Shown: piece by piece, positions 22,552 to 31,179 of the stretch
Numbering within the stretch: position 1 is the first letter of the stretch
Layout: every line of letters starts with the position of its first letter
Assembly: GCA_964562015.1 (NCBI GenBank)
Contig: CAZLRH010000025.1
Coordinates: 1-57,553 of the forward strand
Source of the DNA: CAZLRH01 sp964562015
GTDB taxonomy: Bacteria > Verrucomicrobiota > Verrucomicrobiia > Opitutales > JABDGR01
Reading direction: 5' to 3'
Length of the DNA: 57,553 nt
Notes under the pieces: model-generated
Told to the model about the DNA's origin: nothing
The model's input: only the letters and a program-made list of their open reading frames with translations
Databases searched by the model: none
Translations under genes and position numbers: made by a program

Positions 22552-23673
22552 TCAGTTGCCCTTCCAGGCGTTGCGGAGTTCTGCGTGCGCCTTTGCTTGG
22601 AGCTCGGCGATTGTCGGGATTGCGTTCACGTCGATTGCGTCGGCGCGAGCGTCGTCCGTCTTCGTCGCGACCACCGCGGGGGCGGCAGCGACGGCGACGA
22701 CAGCGGCGAGGCTGGGGTGCGGCGCGGCGGCGGCGACGGCGAGAAGCGCGTCCACCGTCTCGGCGCCGAAGCTGTCGACTCGCGACGCGACCGCGGGGGT
22801 CACCTTCGCGACGACCGCGCGCTTGATCGCGAGGTCCGACAGCGACTTGCCGTCAGCCGACTTCGGCGAGACGCCGTGCTTCGCCGCGAGGGCGAGGACT
22901 TCGGCGCGCTCGGCAACCAGGGCATCAATTCGCTCCTGGGGGAGGGCTGCGGGCTGCGCGAGGGCCGTCTTGAGGGCGTCGCGGAGGGCGGGAAGTTCCG
23001 CCGCGTCCGTGCGCGCCTTGGCGAGTTCCGCTTGAAGGGCGGCAATCTGTTCAGGGGTCATCTGACCAGATTTTAGCCCAACCTGATCAACGTCCGTGCG
23101 CGTGTCGATTGACTGGTCAATTTCCTCGCCCGCGGCGTCGAGCCGGAGCACGCAGTTTTCGCCGCCGCGCGGGGCCACTCCGGCGGGGAGCAGGGCCACG
23201 TGATTGCCCTTGATCCGCCGCTGCACGCCGTCGTAACGCTCGCCCGTGGGGGTCGTTCCCGGCGTCGGGTCGTAGGCGACCTGGTAGCCGAGGGAGATGT
23301 TGCGGAACTTGCCGGCCTTCACCCCGGCGACGGTGTCGGCGTCGCGGATATAGAGGTCCCCGACCGCGAGCTCCCCATCTTGCCGGACGTTGTCGCCCAT
23401 GTGCCCGACTGCCTCGGCCTTCCACGACTTCGCGCTAACGAGGCGGGTTGCGCTACGGGGGTGGTTCACCGTCACCGTCGCGCCGGCGAAGCTCTCGAGG
23501 GCGGAGGGACTGAACACCTCTTCTGCGGGGCGGTATTCACGGCGCTGCGACCCGTCGGGGTTGAAGTAGGTGAAGATGCCCGCGCGCGTGAGCTGGCCAA
23601 CGACTCGTATTGAGCCGTCCGGCAGGTCGCGAATACCCGTCGCGTCGAGGCGAAATTCGTCGAAGCGAAGCAC
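22552..23673 (-). CDS. Prohead protease (DUF2213-like) fused to scaffold domain (373 aa)
   Basis: Residues 1-200 carry DUF2213 blocks: VVGQLTRAGIFTY, GATVTVNHPRS, ADTVAGVKAGKFRNISLGY, GVQRRIKGNHVALLPAG. Ser near SLGY and His in NHP are candidate catalytic residues of this prohead protease family. From about residue 205 it becomes an Ala/Glu-rich coiled-coil scaffold. An internal ATG (23061, MTPEQIAAL) has its own GGCTAAAAT element and may yield the scaffold alone, a known nested-gene strategy. GTG 23673 lies five bases after GGCTAAAAT. Confidence 0.75.
   Translation of the reverse strand: MLRFDEFRLDATGIRDLPDGSIRVVGQLTRAGIFTYFNPDGSQRREYRPAEEVFSPSALESFAGATVTVNHPRSATRLVSAKSWKAEAVGHMGDNVRQDGELAVGDLYIRDADTVAGVKAGKFRNISLGYQVAYDPTPGTTPTGERYDGVQRRIKGNHVALLPAGVAPRGGENCVLRLDAAGEEIDQSIDTRTDVDQVGLKSGQMTPEQIAALQAELAKARTDAAELPALRDALKTALAQPAALPQERIDALVAERAEVLALAAKHGVSPKSADGKSLSDLAIKRAVVAKVTPAVASRVDSFGAETVDALLAVAAAAPHPSLAAVVAVAAAPAVVATKTDDARADAIDVNAIPTIAELQAKAHAELRNAWKGN
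23070..23078 (-). promoter_or_regulatory. Internal GGCTAAAAT element before ATG 23061
   Basis: Minus-strand GGCTAAAAT, then eight bases, then ATG (MTPEQIAALQAEL). It lies inside the protease-scaffold gene at the border between the two domains, so it may drive a scaffold-only product. Confidence 0.45.
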
Positions 23674-23678
23674 GGCTA

Positions 23679-23687
23679 ATTTTAGCC
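23679..23687 (-). promoter_or_regulatory. GGCTAAAAT promoter-like element, 5 nt before GTG 23673
   Basis: GGCTAAAAT-TAGCC-GTG on the minus strand; the element extends to a palindrome GGCTAAAATTAGCC. It faces the plus-strand copy at 23712, giving a divergent pair that would drive head genes leftwards and tail genes rightwards. Confidence 0.65.
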
Positions 23688-23711
23688 CTGGAAATCCGGC
23701 CACTGGACGGG

Positions 23712-23720
23712 GGCTAAAAT
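23712..23720 (+). promoter_or_regulatory. GGCTAAAAT promoter-like element before sheath gene
   Basis: GGCTAAAAT, nine bases, ATG 23730. There is no ribosome binding site between, so initiation would be on a leader of only two or three bases. Confidence 0.6.
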
Positions 23721-23729
23721 TACTGCACG

Positions 23730-25043
23730 ATGCCGATTGCCGACGTCCTGACCGTATCGATTTCCGTTTCGGGGGCGGGCCCCACGCGGGCTGGCTTCGG
23801 CGAGCCGATGCTCGTGGGTTACCACACGCACTACACGGACCGCAGCCGCGAATACACGACCCTCGCAGGCATGGTCGCGGACGGCTTCGTGGTGACGGAC
23901 CCGCTCTACCTGATGGCGCAGAACGTCTTCGCCCAGCAGCCCTCCCCTACGGCCGTCAAAATCGGCCGGCGCGCGCTCGCGATGACGCAGACGCTGACGA
24001 TGACCTGCACGTCGGCCTCGGCGCTCGATACCTACAAGTTCAACCTCCGCACTCCGGGCGGGACCTGGCGCGCGGTTTCGGTTGCCTCCACGGGCGTGCC
24101 GGCGACGGACGTTGCGACGATCAACACGGCAGTGACGGCGCTCGCCATCACCGGCCTCACGGCGACGCACTCCGGCGCAATCCTGACTCTGACCATGGTC
24201 GCGGGCTCGCTGCTCGACGTCCAGCCGGACTACGTGCATACGACTTTCGCGGACACGACGGCGGACCCGGGCATCGCCACGGACCTCGCCGCCATCCTCG
24301 CGGCCGACAGCGCCTGGTACGGCCTCCTGCTCGACAGCCAGTCCCCCGCCGAGATCACCGCTGCGGCGGCCTGGGTCGAGGGCAACGCCACGAAGCAATT
24401 CTGCTGGAACTCGACGGACACCGCCTGCGCGACCTCCGCGACGACGGACATCTTCTCGACCGAAAAAGGTCTCGCCCACAAGCGCAGCTTCGGCCTCTTC
24501 AGCCAGGGCCAGCTCCTCTCCTACGCCGCTGCCGGCTGGATGGGGCGCCTCTACCCGACCGACCCGGGCAGCGAAAACTGGGCGTTCAAGACCCTCGCGG
24601 GCGTGCCCGTCGACGCTCTCACGGACGCGCAAGTTCACGCCGTCGAAGGCAAGAACGGCTCGGTCTACACGACGCTTTTCGGGCTCAACCTCACGCAATT
24701 CGGCAAGACGCCGGACGGTGAGTGGGCAGACATCATCCGCGGCGTCGACGCCGTCACGAACGCGCTGCAAGTCGGCGTGCTCGCGCTCCAGGCGAACACC
24801 CTCAAGGTCCCCTTCACCGACGCCGGCGCGGACATGTACCGCTCGGTGATCAGCGGCGTCCTCCAGTCGTTTACCGACTCCGGCTTCCTCGCCGCGGTGC
24901 CGGCCTTCACGGTGACGATCCCCAAGGTCGCGACGGTGAGCTCGGTCAACAAGGCCGCCCGAAATTACCCGGGCATGAACTTCAGCGCCACGCTCGCGGG
25001 CGCAATCAATTCAGCGACGCTCAACGGCGTCCTGTCCTCGTAA
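23730..25043 (+). CDS. Contractile tail sheath, DUF3383-like (437 aa)
   Basis: Ordered DUF3383 features: PIADVLTVSISVSGAGPTRA, FGEPMLVGYH, SREYTTLAGMVADGF, AQNVFAQQPSP, KIGRRA near the N-terminus, DSQSPAEITAAAAWVEGN and WAFKTLAGVPVDALTDAQ in the middle, and a C-terminal DAVTNALQVGVLALQANTLK region. This family forms the sheath of Bcep781-like and related myophages and makes the tail contractile. It heads the plus-strand tail operon. Confidence 0.82.
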   Translation: MPIADVLTVSISVSGAGPTRAGFGEPMLVGYHTHYTDRSREYTTLAGMVADGFVVTDPLYLMAQNVFAQQPSPTAVKIGRRALAMTQTLTMTCTSASALDTYKFNLRTPGGTWRAVSVASTGVPATDVATINTAVTALAITGLTATHSGAILTLTMVAGSLLDVQPDYVHTTFADTTADPGIATDLAAILAADSAWYGLLLDSQSPAEITAAAAWVEGNATKQFCWNSTDTACATSATTDIFSTEKGLAHKRSFGLFSQGQLLSYAAAGWMGRLYPTDPGSENWAFKTLAGVPVDALTDAQVHAVEGKNGSVYTTLFGLNLTQFGKTPDGEWADIIRGVDAVTNALQVGVLALQANTLKVPFTDAGADMYRSVISGVLQSFTDSGFLAAVPAFTVTIPKVATVSSVNKAARNYPGMNFSATLAGAINSATLNGVLSS

Positions 25044-25055
25044 AGGGCCACGTAA

Positions 25056-25490
25056 ATGTCTTTGAAGAGGTATGACGCCGCACAAGTTACGGTCGTCCTC
25101 GCGAACGTCCTGATCCAGTCGGGATACGCGGACGGCGAGTTCTTGACGATCGAGCAATCGGCGCCGGACTACGAGACCGTGGTCGGGACCGACGGCCAGG
25201 TCGCGCGCAGCCGCACGAACAACCGGCACGCGACGATCAAGCTGAAGCTGATGCAGACGTCGGACGGCAACACCTACCTGACGGCGCTCAGCAACTCGGG
25301 CCTGCTCGCGAAGAACGGCGCGGACATCGGCAGCATGATGGTGCGCGACCGCGTCAGCGGCGTCTGCCAATTCACCGCGGCCAACTGCTGGATCGCGAAG
25401 CCGCCGGATGTGAGCTTCGACAACAAGGTCACGATGCGCGAGTGGACTTTCGAGTGCGACAACCTCGTCCGCATCGACGCGGGAAGCTGA
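25056..25490 (+). CDS. Tail tube protein, DUF3277-like (144 aa)
   Basis: Short beta-rich protein: YDAAQVTVVLANVLIQSGYA, EFLTIEQSAPDYETVVGTDG, ARSRTNNRHATIKLKLMQTS and a C-terminal REWTFECDNLVRI. It follows the sheath as tube proteins do. Length and pattern match the tube partner of DUF3383 sheaths. Confidence 0.78.
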   Translation: MSLKRYDAAQVTVVLANVLIQSGYADGEFLTIEQSAPDYETVVGTDGQVARSRTNNRHATIKLKLMQTSDGNTYLTALSNSGLLAKNGADIGSMMVRDRVSGVCQFTAANCWIAKPPDVSFDNKVTMREWTFECDNLVRIDAGS

Positions 25491-25536
25491 TCAGCGACTT
25501 ATTTAGCTAGACCCGCATCGGTAGAGGACTACTCCC

Positions 25537-26013
25537 ATGCGTGAAATCGTCGAGAAGGACATCAACGGGTTTCGCTACAAGTACGAGCTGCTCGGCGCGA
25601 AGCTCGGCAAGAAGCTTCTGGCCCGCATCGTGCGCGGGGTGGGCCCGGTCATCGACGAGTTCCGCGGGGACGACGGCGAGCCCGCGGCGAAGCTCTGCGC
25701 GGCGCTCAAGGACGAAGACCTCGACTACGTCTGCGACACCCTCATGTCGACGACGCGCTTCTCGCCGCTCGACAACGCGGACATCGAGTTCCTCCTCAAG
25801 GACAAGTTCGACGAGCACTTCGCCGGGCGGTACGGCAGCATGATGCTCTGGGTGAAGGAAGGACTGGTCGCCAACTTCGGAAGTTTTTTCGGAGAGTTGG
25901 GCGCGGACCTCGGCGAGCTGAAGGAGATGCTCGCGCTGGCGATGGCGAAGTCGACCCCCTCAACGAAGAGTGGTTCTGGTTCCGCCTCGTCGCTAAAGGA
26001 TGGGGCAGTCTAA
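25537..26013 (+). CDS. Tail assembly chaperone, short form (158 aa)
   Basis: Begins MREIVEKDINGFRYKYELL, then helical GKKLLARIVRGVGPVIDEF. It sits between tube and tape measure, where paired G/GT-type chaperones occur. A slippery TTTTTTC in the correct frame at 25884-25890 and a long open -1 frame downstream indicate a frameshifted longer form. The short form would guide tape-measure folding. Confidence 0.8.
   Translation: MREIVEKDINGFRYKYELLGAKLGKKLLARIVRGVGPVIDEFRGDDGEPAAKLCAALKDEDLDYVCDTLMSTTRFSPLDNADIEFLLKDKFDEHFAGRYGSMMLWVKEGLVANFGSFFGELGADLGELKEMLALAMAKSTPSTKSGSGSASSLKDGAV
25884..25890 (+). promoter_or_regulatory. Programmed -1 frameshift site T_TTT_TTC
   Basis: In the chaperone frame the codons are AGT TTT TTC, so TTTTTTC has the canonical X_XXY_YYZ layout for simultaneous P- and A-site slippage. 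After the slip, reading continues at 25890 without a stop until 26132. Confidence 0.75.
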
Positions 26014-26132
26014 TCGAAGTTCAGAACGACTGGACCTTTGAAGACGCCATCAACGCCCATGATCTGCTCGATAGACTCGATGAAGCCGAGCGCGCGGCTC
26101 ACGAGCAAGCACGTCAGCCTCGACGGCGCTGA
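25890..26132 (+). CDS. Frameshift extension of tail assembly chaperone (-1 frame)
   Basis: 80 codons after the slip, giving a product of about 198 residues. It contains DPLNEEWFWFRLVAKGWGSL, EVQNDWTFEDAINAHDLLD and a charged tail. The NEEWFWFRLVxxGWGS block is the signature of the frameshift domain in this chaperone type. There is no plausible independent start codon, which supports translation only by frameshifting. Confidence 0.72.
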   Translation, partial: RRVGRGPRRAEGDARAGDGEVDPLNEEWFWFRLVAKGWGSLIEVQNDWTFEDAINAHDLLDRLDEAERAAHEQARQPRRR

Positions 26133-26151
26133 ACGGCCGGGGGGTATCTAA

Positions 26152-27825
26152 ATGGCATTGCGCGATATCCTAGTTCGCTTCGGCATCGAGATCGACGGCA
26201 AAGGCAAGCTCGACGAGGTCGACGCCAAGCTCAAGAAGGCCAAAGACTCGGCGGGTGACCTCGAGAAGATGCTGAAGCGCATCGGCGTCGCCCTCGTTGG
26301 GAAGGCGGTCGCCGACTTCATCCTCGACACGATCGAGATGGCCGACGCACTGAAGCACAACGCTGAGCGTCTCGGGGTCACGACCGACGAGATGCAGAAG
26401 TACCAGTACGTCGCGGACGTCATGGGGGTCTCTGCGCAGCAGGCGGCCGTCGGCCTCCGGTTCTTCAACCGGGCCATCGGCGAGGCGGCGTTCGGCACGA
26501 AGAGCGCGGTGAAGGTCTTCGCGCAGCTCGGCGTCTCGGTGAAGGACGCGAACGGGCAGATCAAGCCGACCGACGAGCTTCTGTTCGAGGTGGCCGACAA
26601 GATCCACTCGACCGGCTCCGCGGCCGAGCGCACGGCCATCGCGATGCGGCTGCTCGGCCGCGGCGGCTCGTCGATGCTCCCGATGCTGCAGGAGGGCTCG
26701 AAGGAGCTGCGGAAGTACTTCAAGGACGTCGACGAGCTCGGCGGGGGCTTCAACAAGACCTTCGTCGAGCAGGCCCACGAGATCGACTACGCCATCCGGC
26801 GCCTCAAGATGGGGTGGCGGTCGATCCGCGTCGCCATCGTGACCGAGCTCCTGCCCGCGCTGTCGTGGCTCATCGACCGCGTCATGGGCGTGATCAAGGT
26901 CTTCATCGACGCGGCGAAGCACACGACGACCTTCGCGTCGGCCTTCCGTTTTCTCATGGGCGCCATCGCGGCGGGCACGGTGATCTGGGCGGCGCTGAAC
27001 ATCGAGATGCTCCCGGTCTACCTGCTCTTCGGGGCGATGGCGCTGGCGGTGCTCGGGCTTTATCTGATCTTCGACGACTTCTACGCCTTTATGAACGGCA
27101 AGACGTCCGTCATCGGCGACATGCTCGGCCCCGACGGCGGGGCGAAGTTCCGGGCGGACGTGCAGCAGATCGTCGACCTCTTCGGTCAATTGATGACCAG
27201 CATCTTCGGGACCAAGGACGGGGCCAAGGGCGTCGCCGAAGGTTTCGAGGACATGGTCGGGAACTCGATCCCCACGCTCGGCCGCGCCCTCATCGCCCTC
27301 ATCGAAACGCTCGACACCGTCGCGCAGGGCCTGAAGGAGATTTACCAGTACGGGAAGATCGCGTTCACCTGGTCCTTCGGGCAGGGCAGCTACAACCAGG
27401 TCAACAAGCAAATCGAGGACGATAAAGCGGAGCTTGACAAGGGTCACGCGGCCTGGCTCGCGCGAGCAGGTGCCCTCGGGACCGCATGGGACGACCTCGG
27501 CAACACCGGCGCCCCTCGACCCGGCACGCGCGCCCCCGGCGGCACGGTCCCCGGCACGGGCACGGTTCCGACCGCCGACGAGCTCGACCCCGGCGCCGCG
27601 CTCAACGGCCGACGGCGCACGACCTCCGGCAGCGACCCGCTCAACCCCGGGAACATGACGATCAAAATCGAGAACACCTTCCACGTCGCCGGCAGCGCGG
27701 ACCCCGCCACCATCGGGTCGGCAGCAGCCAACGGGACCAAGCAAGGCATGAAGGACGCGGCCTCTCGCGACCGCGACACCTACGACGCCGTGACCGCGGG
27801 CCTCTTGCCGCTGGCGGGGGCCTGA
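26152..27825 (+). CDS. Tape measure protein (557 aa)
   Basis: Starts with an alpha-helical IDGKGKLDEVDAKLKKAKDS block, then a tape-measure core (ADALKHNAERLGVTTDEMQK, RLLGRGGSSMLPML). A hydrophobic segment lies around residues 265-310 (AGTVIWAALNIEMLPVYLLF), followed by amphipathic helices and a Gly/Pro/Thr-rich tail. It sets tail length and may enter the membrane during DNA injection. Short for a tape measure, so a short tail is expected. Confidence 0.8.
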   Translation: MALRDILVRFGIEIDGKGKLDEVDAKLKKAKDSAGDLEKMLKRIGVALVGKAVADFILDTIEMADALKHNAERLGVTTDEMQKYQYVADVMGVSAQQAAVGLRFFNRAIGEAAFGTKSAVKVFAQLGVSVKDANGQIKPTDELLFEVADKIHSTGSAAERTAIAMRLLGRGGSSMLPMLQEGSKELRKYFKDVDELGGGFNKTFVEQAHEIDYAIRRLKMGWRSIRVAIVTELLPALSWLIDRVMGVIKVFIDAAKHTTTFASAFRFLMGAIAAGTVIWAALNIEMLPVYLLFGAMALAVLGLYLIFDDFYAFMNGKTSVIGDMLGPDGGAKFRADVQQIVDLFGQLMTSIFGTKDGAKGVAEGFEDMVGNSIPTLGRALIALIETLDTVAQGLKEIYQYGKIAFTWSFGQGSYNQVNKQIEDDKAELDKGHAAWLARAGALGTAWDDLGNTGAPRPGTRAPGGTVPGTGTVPTADELDPGAALNGRRRTTSGSDPLNPGNMTIKIENTFHVAGSADPATIGSAAANGTKQGMKDAASRDRDTYDAVTAGLLPLAGA

Positions 27826-27826
27826 C

Positions 27827-28663
27827 ATGGGGACGATGCTGGCGGCCGGCCGCGAGAACGTCGTCGCCTCGTACCTCGCGTGGGGCGACCCCGTGAAGGA
27901 CTCTGCGGGCCTGTTCGGGGAGCTACACTTTCACCTGGTCAAGTCCGAGCATCACGAGCGCACGGCCGTGATCACCGAGCACTCCGTCGAGACCGGCGTC
28001 GCGGTGGCGGACCACGTGCGGCCGAACGTCGACAAGCTGAAGCTCGTGGTGCACATGTCGCAGGTGCCCATTGGCTCGCCCGACTTCCAGCAAGCCATCG
28101 TGACGCTGCCGCTCGATAAGACCGGCGTCGTCGCGTCGTCGGGGGATTCTGCGGTCCCGCCGTACCCCCAGGCCGACCAGGTCTTCACGATTATCCAGGC
28201 GCTCCGTGGCATCGTCCAGACATCGGTCCAGCCGCAGACGAGCACGACCCCGCCGGGCCCGACCTCGCAACCGACCAGCCTGAGCGTCACCGTGCAAGCC
28301 GTCCCGAACGGGGGCGAGATCGATTACGTCGACACCACGTACAAGACGCTCACCGCCCTTCGCAACATGGCGATGCTCCTGACCGTGCACACCCCGCGCG
28401 CGCAGTACAAGAACATGATCATCGAGTCGATCGAGATGGATCGCGACTCGGCGACCGGTACGGGGGCGGACTTCACCCTCGAGTTCCGGCAGATCCGCAT
28501 CGTCAGCTCGCTCGTCGTCGACGCCCCGCAACCCAAGGCCGTGGCGTCAAAGCCGAGCGCGGACGTCGGCAAGAAAGACCCCAAGCCCGCGACCGGCGAC
28601 ACGGAGTCCGCCCTGCATCGCCGGGTGTTCAGCAAGCTCATCGACAAGCTCGTCAACGGTTGA
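27827..28663 (+). CDS. Baseplate hub/Dit-like protein (278 aa)
   Basis: LHFHLVKSEHHERTAVITEH and SVETGVAVADHVRPNVDKLK form the HP(V/I)ExGxxIxDHV pattern of Dit-like baseplate proteins. A later LTVHTPRAQYKNMIIESIEM strand-turn fits the same family, and a long linker precedes a basic tail. It probably links the tail tube to the baseplate. One base after the tape measure. Confidence 0.72.
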   Translation: MGTMLAAGRENVVASYLAWGDPVKDSAGLFGELHFHLVKSEHHERTAVITEHSVETGVAVADHVRPNVDKLKLVVHMSQVPIGSPDFQQAIVTLPLDKTGVVASSGDSAVPPYPQADQVFTIIQALRGIVQTSVQPQTSTTPPGPTSQPTSLSVTVQAVPNGGEIDYVDTTYKTLTALRNMAMLLTVHTPRAQYKNMIIESIEMDRDSATGTGADFTLEFRQIRIVSSLVVDAPQPKAVASKPSADVGKKDPKPATGDTESALHRRVFSKLIDKLVNG

Positions 28664-28665
28664 TC

Positions 28666-29055
28666 ATGGCCCTTCAAGTCATCCCCACCGACCCCGTCCG
28701 CCCTTTCTGGACGCAGACCACCAACCTCGACGGCACGCCGTACTTCCTGACCTTCCGGTACAACGCGCGCGAGCAGGTCTATTACCTCAGCATCGACTCG
28801 GCGGACCAGAGCTTCAACTACGTCCAGGGTCTGAAGCTCGTCACCAACGTCCCGCTGCTCTCCTCCGTCGGCCCCACGCCCCCGGGGGAGCTTTACGTCC
28901 TGACCCAGAGCTCGGACGATGACTCGCCGCCGGGGCTCGGGGAACTCGGCGAGACCTCCCGCTGCGTGCTGCTCTACCTCCCGGAGGCTGACCTCTTCGC
29001 GAACGGCGGCGAAGCCTCGGGCGAACCCCAACGCTTCAGCGGCTTCGTAGTCTAA
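28666..29055 (+). CDS. Baseplate plug, Pam3 gp18-like (129 aa)
   Basis: TPYFLTFRYNAREQVYYLSI, DQSFNYVQGLKLVTNVPLLS and PPGELYVLTQSSDD match the small beta-domain that plugs the tail in cyanophage Pam3-type baseplates. ATG 28666 is in the junction TGATCATG with the upstream stop; an in-frame TTG at 28660 is less likely. Confidence 0.65.
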   Translation: MALQVIPTDPVRPFWTQTTNLDGTPYFLTFRYNAREQVYYLSIDSADQSFNYVQGLKLVTNVPLLSSVGPTPPGELYVLTQSSDDDSPPGLGELGETSRCVLLYLPEADLFANGGEASGEPQRFSGFVV

Positions 29056-30032
29056 TGGCCGCGCTCGGCCCCTCCGCGCTGAACGCCCTCGCGACGCTGC
29101 AAGGGACCCAGCTTTTCGGGCGTCAGCTCAACCTCGTCCTCGGGGTGCCCAACTCCCCGAAGCTGCTCGCGAGCGCGGCCTTCAATGACCAGAACTCGCA
29201 CGGCCTGGACGTCAGCGGCCTCGACTGCGACTTCGTCGTCGAGAAGAGCTTGAAGCCGACCGAGCCCAACACTTTGCAGCTCAAGGTCTACAACTTCTCC
29301 GAGGACACCCGGCAGGCGCTCTCGGGCGACCACGACATCACGGTCAAGCTCGAGGCCGGGTACAAGGGCGGCATCAGCCAGCTCTACTTCGCCGAGGCAC
29401 GCGCGGCCTGGACGGAGACGAGCGGTGAAGGGGCGGCGACGTACGTCACGCACATCGAGTCCACCGACAGCGTCGCGCGGCCGACCGGGGTACGTAAGAC
29501 GAAGAAGATCCAGCCGAACGACCACGGGGGCGGGAACATCTACCGCACGCTCGGACCGAAAGTATCACTCGTCGATGCTTTCCGCGCCCTGTCTAAAGTC
29601 CTCGGCGTCGGCGTCGGCAACCTCGAAGCGGCGGTAGCGAAGTACGGCACGGGCATCCAGAGCGTGAACGGGAGCGCGCTCCTCGGCAACGGTGCCCAGC
29701 GCATGACGGACATCTGCCGGAGCGCGGGCCTCGAGTGGAGCATCCAGGACGGACAGCTCCAGCTCCTCAACGTCGGGGGCGTGCTGTCGACGACGCAGGC
29801 GATTCAGATTTCGGAGAACACCGGCATGCTCGACTCCCCGAGCGTCGACAGCCAGGGCGTCGTGAGCGTCAAGACGCGCCTGATCCCCGGCCTCGCTCCG
29901 GGCGTCTTGGTCGTCATCGACTCGCTCTTCGTCGGCGAGGGGAGCGGCTTTCGCGTGCAGAAGTGTCGCTACACCGGCAGCACCTACGGCGATGCCTGGG
30001 ATATCGAGTTTTCCGCCCTACCCTACAGCTGA
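29055..30032 (+). CDS. Baseplate hub, gp27/gpD-like (325 aa)
   Basis: Beta-rich N-terminal half (FVVEKSLKPTEPNTLQLKVY) and a later RMTDICRSAGLEWSIQDGQL then LQLLNV block, typical of gp27-type hub proteins between tape measure and spike. C-terminal GFRVQKCRYTGSTYGDAWD resembles hub OB-like strands. It forms the centre of the baseplate. Confidence 0.72.
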   Translation: MAALGPSALNALATLQGTQLFGRQLNLVLGVPNSPKLLASAAFNDQNSHGLDVSGLDCDFVVEKSLKPTEPNTLQLKVYNFSEDTRQALSGDHDITVKLEAGYKGGISQLYFAEARAAWTETSGEGAATYVTHIESTDSVARPTGVRKTKKIQPNDHGGGNIYRTLGPKVSLVDAFRALSKVLGVGVGNLEAAVAKYGTGIQSVNGSALLGNGAQRMTDICRSAGLEWSIQDGQLQLLNVGGVLSTTQAIQISENTGMLDSPSVDSQGVVSVKTRLIPGLAPGVLVVIDSLFVGEGSGFRVQKCRYTGSTYGDAWDIEFSALPYS

Positions 30033-30035
30033 TCA

Positions 30036-30719
30036 ATGCCCCTTCCCAGAAGCCACGCAGAAATCCTTGGAGCCCACCGCGACGCTCTCTTGAACGAGAT
30101 GCGCAAGTGCATCCCCGCGACCGTCACCGCGGTCAACGCATCGGCGCAAACGGTCGACGTCCAGGTCGCGGTTTCGAACGTGGTCTTCGACGAGTTCGGC
30201 AACGGGTACGAAGAGCCCGCACCGTCGATCACGAACGTGCCCCTCGGGTTCGCGCGCGGCGGCGGTTTCATGGTCTGGGTGCCGGTCGCCGTCGGGGACA
30301 GCGTGCTCCTCGTCTTCAGCGACCTCTCGACCGACCGCTGGCGCGCGGGGGACGGGACGCCGCAGCCGCCGGGTTTCGCGGGCAAGCACACGCTCGACAG
30401 CCCTTTTGCAATACCTTGCTGCGCGCCGGACAAGAAGGCGCTGCACGACCCCGGGACCGACGAGGTGATCATCGGTCAGGACAGCGGACAGGCGCAGATC
30501 CGCATCTCCGCGAGCGACATTGAGCTCGGCGTCGGGGCGACGGCGGCGGTGGCGCTCTGCACCCTCATCGACAGCTTCATCAACGTCGTGACCGCGACCT
30601 ACACGCCGGCCGGGCCGGAGACCGGTTTCGCGGCCTTCATCACCGCGCTGAGCACGTGGAAGCTCGCGAACTGGCCCCTGGCCGCGACGACCGGCGCCAC
30701 CTTGGTCAAGGCGAAATAG
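30036..30719 (+). CDS. Baseplate spike, gpV/Gp138-like (227 aa)
   Basis: ATVTAVNASAQTVDVQVAVS followed by VPLGFARGGGFMVWVPVAVG and GDSVLLVFSDLSTDRWRAGD are the OB-fold features of Gp138/gpV spikes. PQPPGFAGKHTLDSPFAIPC leads to a beta-helix-like tail (EVIIGQDSGQAQIRISASDI). It punctures the cell envelope on contraction. The inverted repeat after this gene marks the border to the integration cassette. Confidence 0.75.
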   Translation: MPLPRSHAEILGAHRDALLNEMRKCIPATVTAVNASAQTVDVQVAVSNVVFDEFGNGYEEPAPSITNVPLGFARGGGFMVWVPVAVGDSVLLVFSDLSTDRWRAGDGTPQPPGFAGKHTLDSPFAIPCCAPDKKALHDPGTDEVIIGQDSGQAQIRISASDIELGVGATAAVALCTLIDSFINVVTATYTPAGPETGFAAFITALSTWKLANWPLAATTGATLVKAK

Positions 30720-30720
30720 C

Positions 30721-30780
30721 GGGCGCGGCGTGGCGACAGGGGACTTGGGGAAGTAAGAACCGGCCGCCCCCGCCGCGCCC
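30721..30780. terminator. Long-loop inverted repeat GGGCGCGGCG/CGCCGCGCCC
   Basis: Perfect 10-bp arms at 30721-30730 and 30771-30780 with a 40-bp loop, right after the spike gene. There is no T run. It could end the upstream tail transcript before the integration cassette or act in recombination. Confidence 0.45.
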
Positions 30781-30819
30781 CCGACTCAACCAAGGGCTAT
30801 TTTGTAACCGTCAATATGT

Positions 30820-31179
30820 ATGGGCCTCCTCACGCCGCGCGAAGTGCAAGAATGCCTCAAGTGTTCGCTCAGCGCGGCCTATGACCTGGTGCGTCGCCTG
30901 CCCCATTTCCGTATCGGGAAGCTTCTACGGATTGACGACGGCGTGTTTCAATCCTATTTGGCTGGATGCGAACGCCCTACCAGCTCTTCCGTCCCGAAAA
31001 CTCTCCTTTCTGGTACGTCCACCTCGTCGATCGCGAGGGCAAGCGCGTCCGCCGCTCGACGAAAGAAACCGACGAGAAGCGCGCGCACGCCGTCGCCCGC
31101 GAACTCGAGCGACGACTTGCTGACCCGACCCATCGCGCCGCGGACTCGACCCTCGTCGGCGACGCCTGCCGCAACCTGA
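30820..31179 (+). CDS. Helix-turn-helix protein, excisionase-like
   Basis: MGLLTPREVQECLKCSLSAA then YDLVRRLPHFRIGKLLRIDD fits the MerR/excisionase-type HTH_17 domain of recombination directionality factors. The domain ends near residue 50; the rest overlaps the integrase by 214 bp in another frame and looks like out-of-frame sequence. The integrase is in the -1 frame relative to this ORF, so a frameshift fusion or simply a long overlap are both possible. Confidence 0.6.
   Translation: MGLLTPREVQECLKCSLSAAYDLVRRLPHFRIGKLLRIDDGVFQSYLAGCERPTSSSVPKTLLSGTSTSSIARASASAARRKKPTRSARTPSPANSSDDLLTRPIAPRTRPSSATPAAT

Noticed and set aside
20940..22826. 628-codon plus-strand open frame over capsid genes
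   Set aside because: Spans parts of three minus-strand head genes with good family features; Arg/Val/Gly-rich shadow.
26170..27828. Minus-strand frame opposite the tape measure
   Set aside because: No motifs; the plus-strand gene fits the tail operon and chaperone order.
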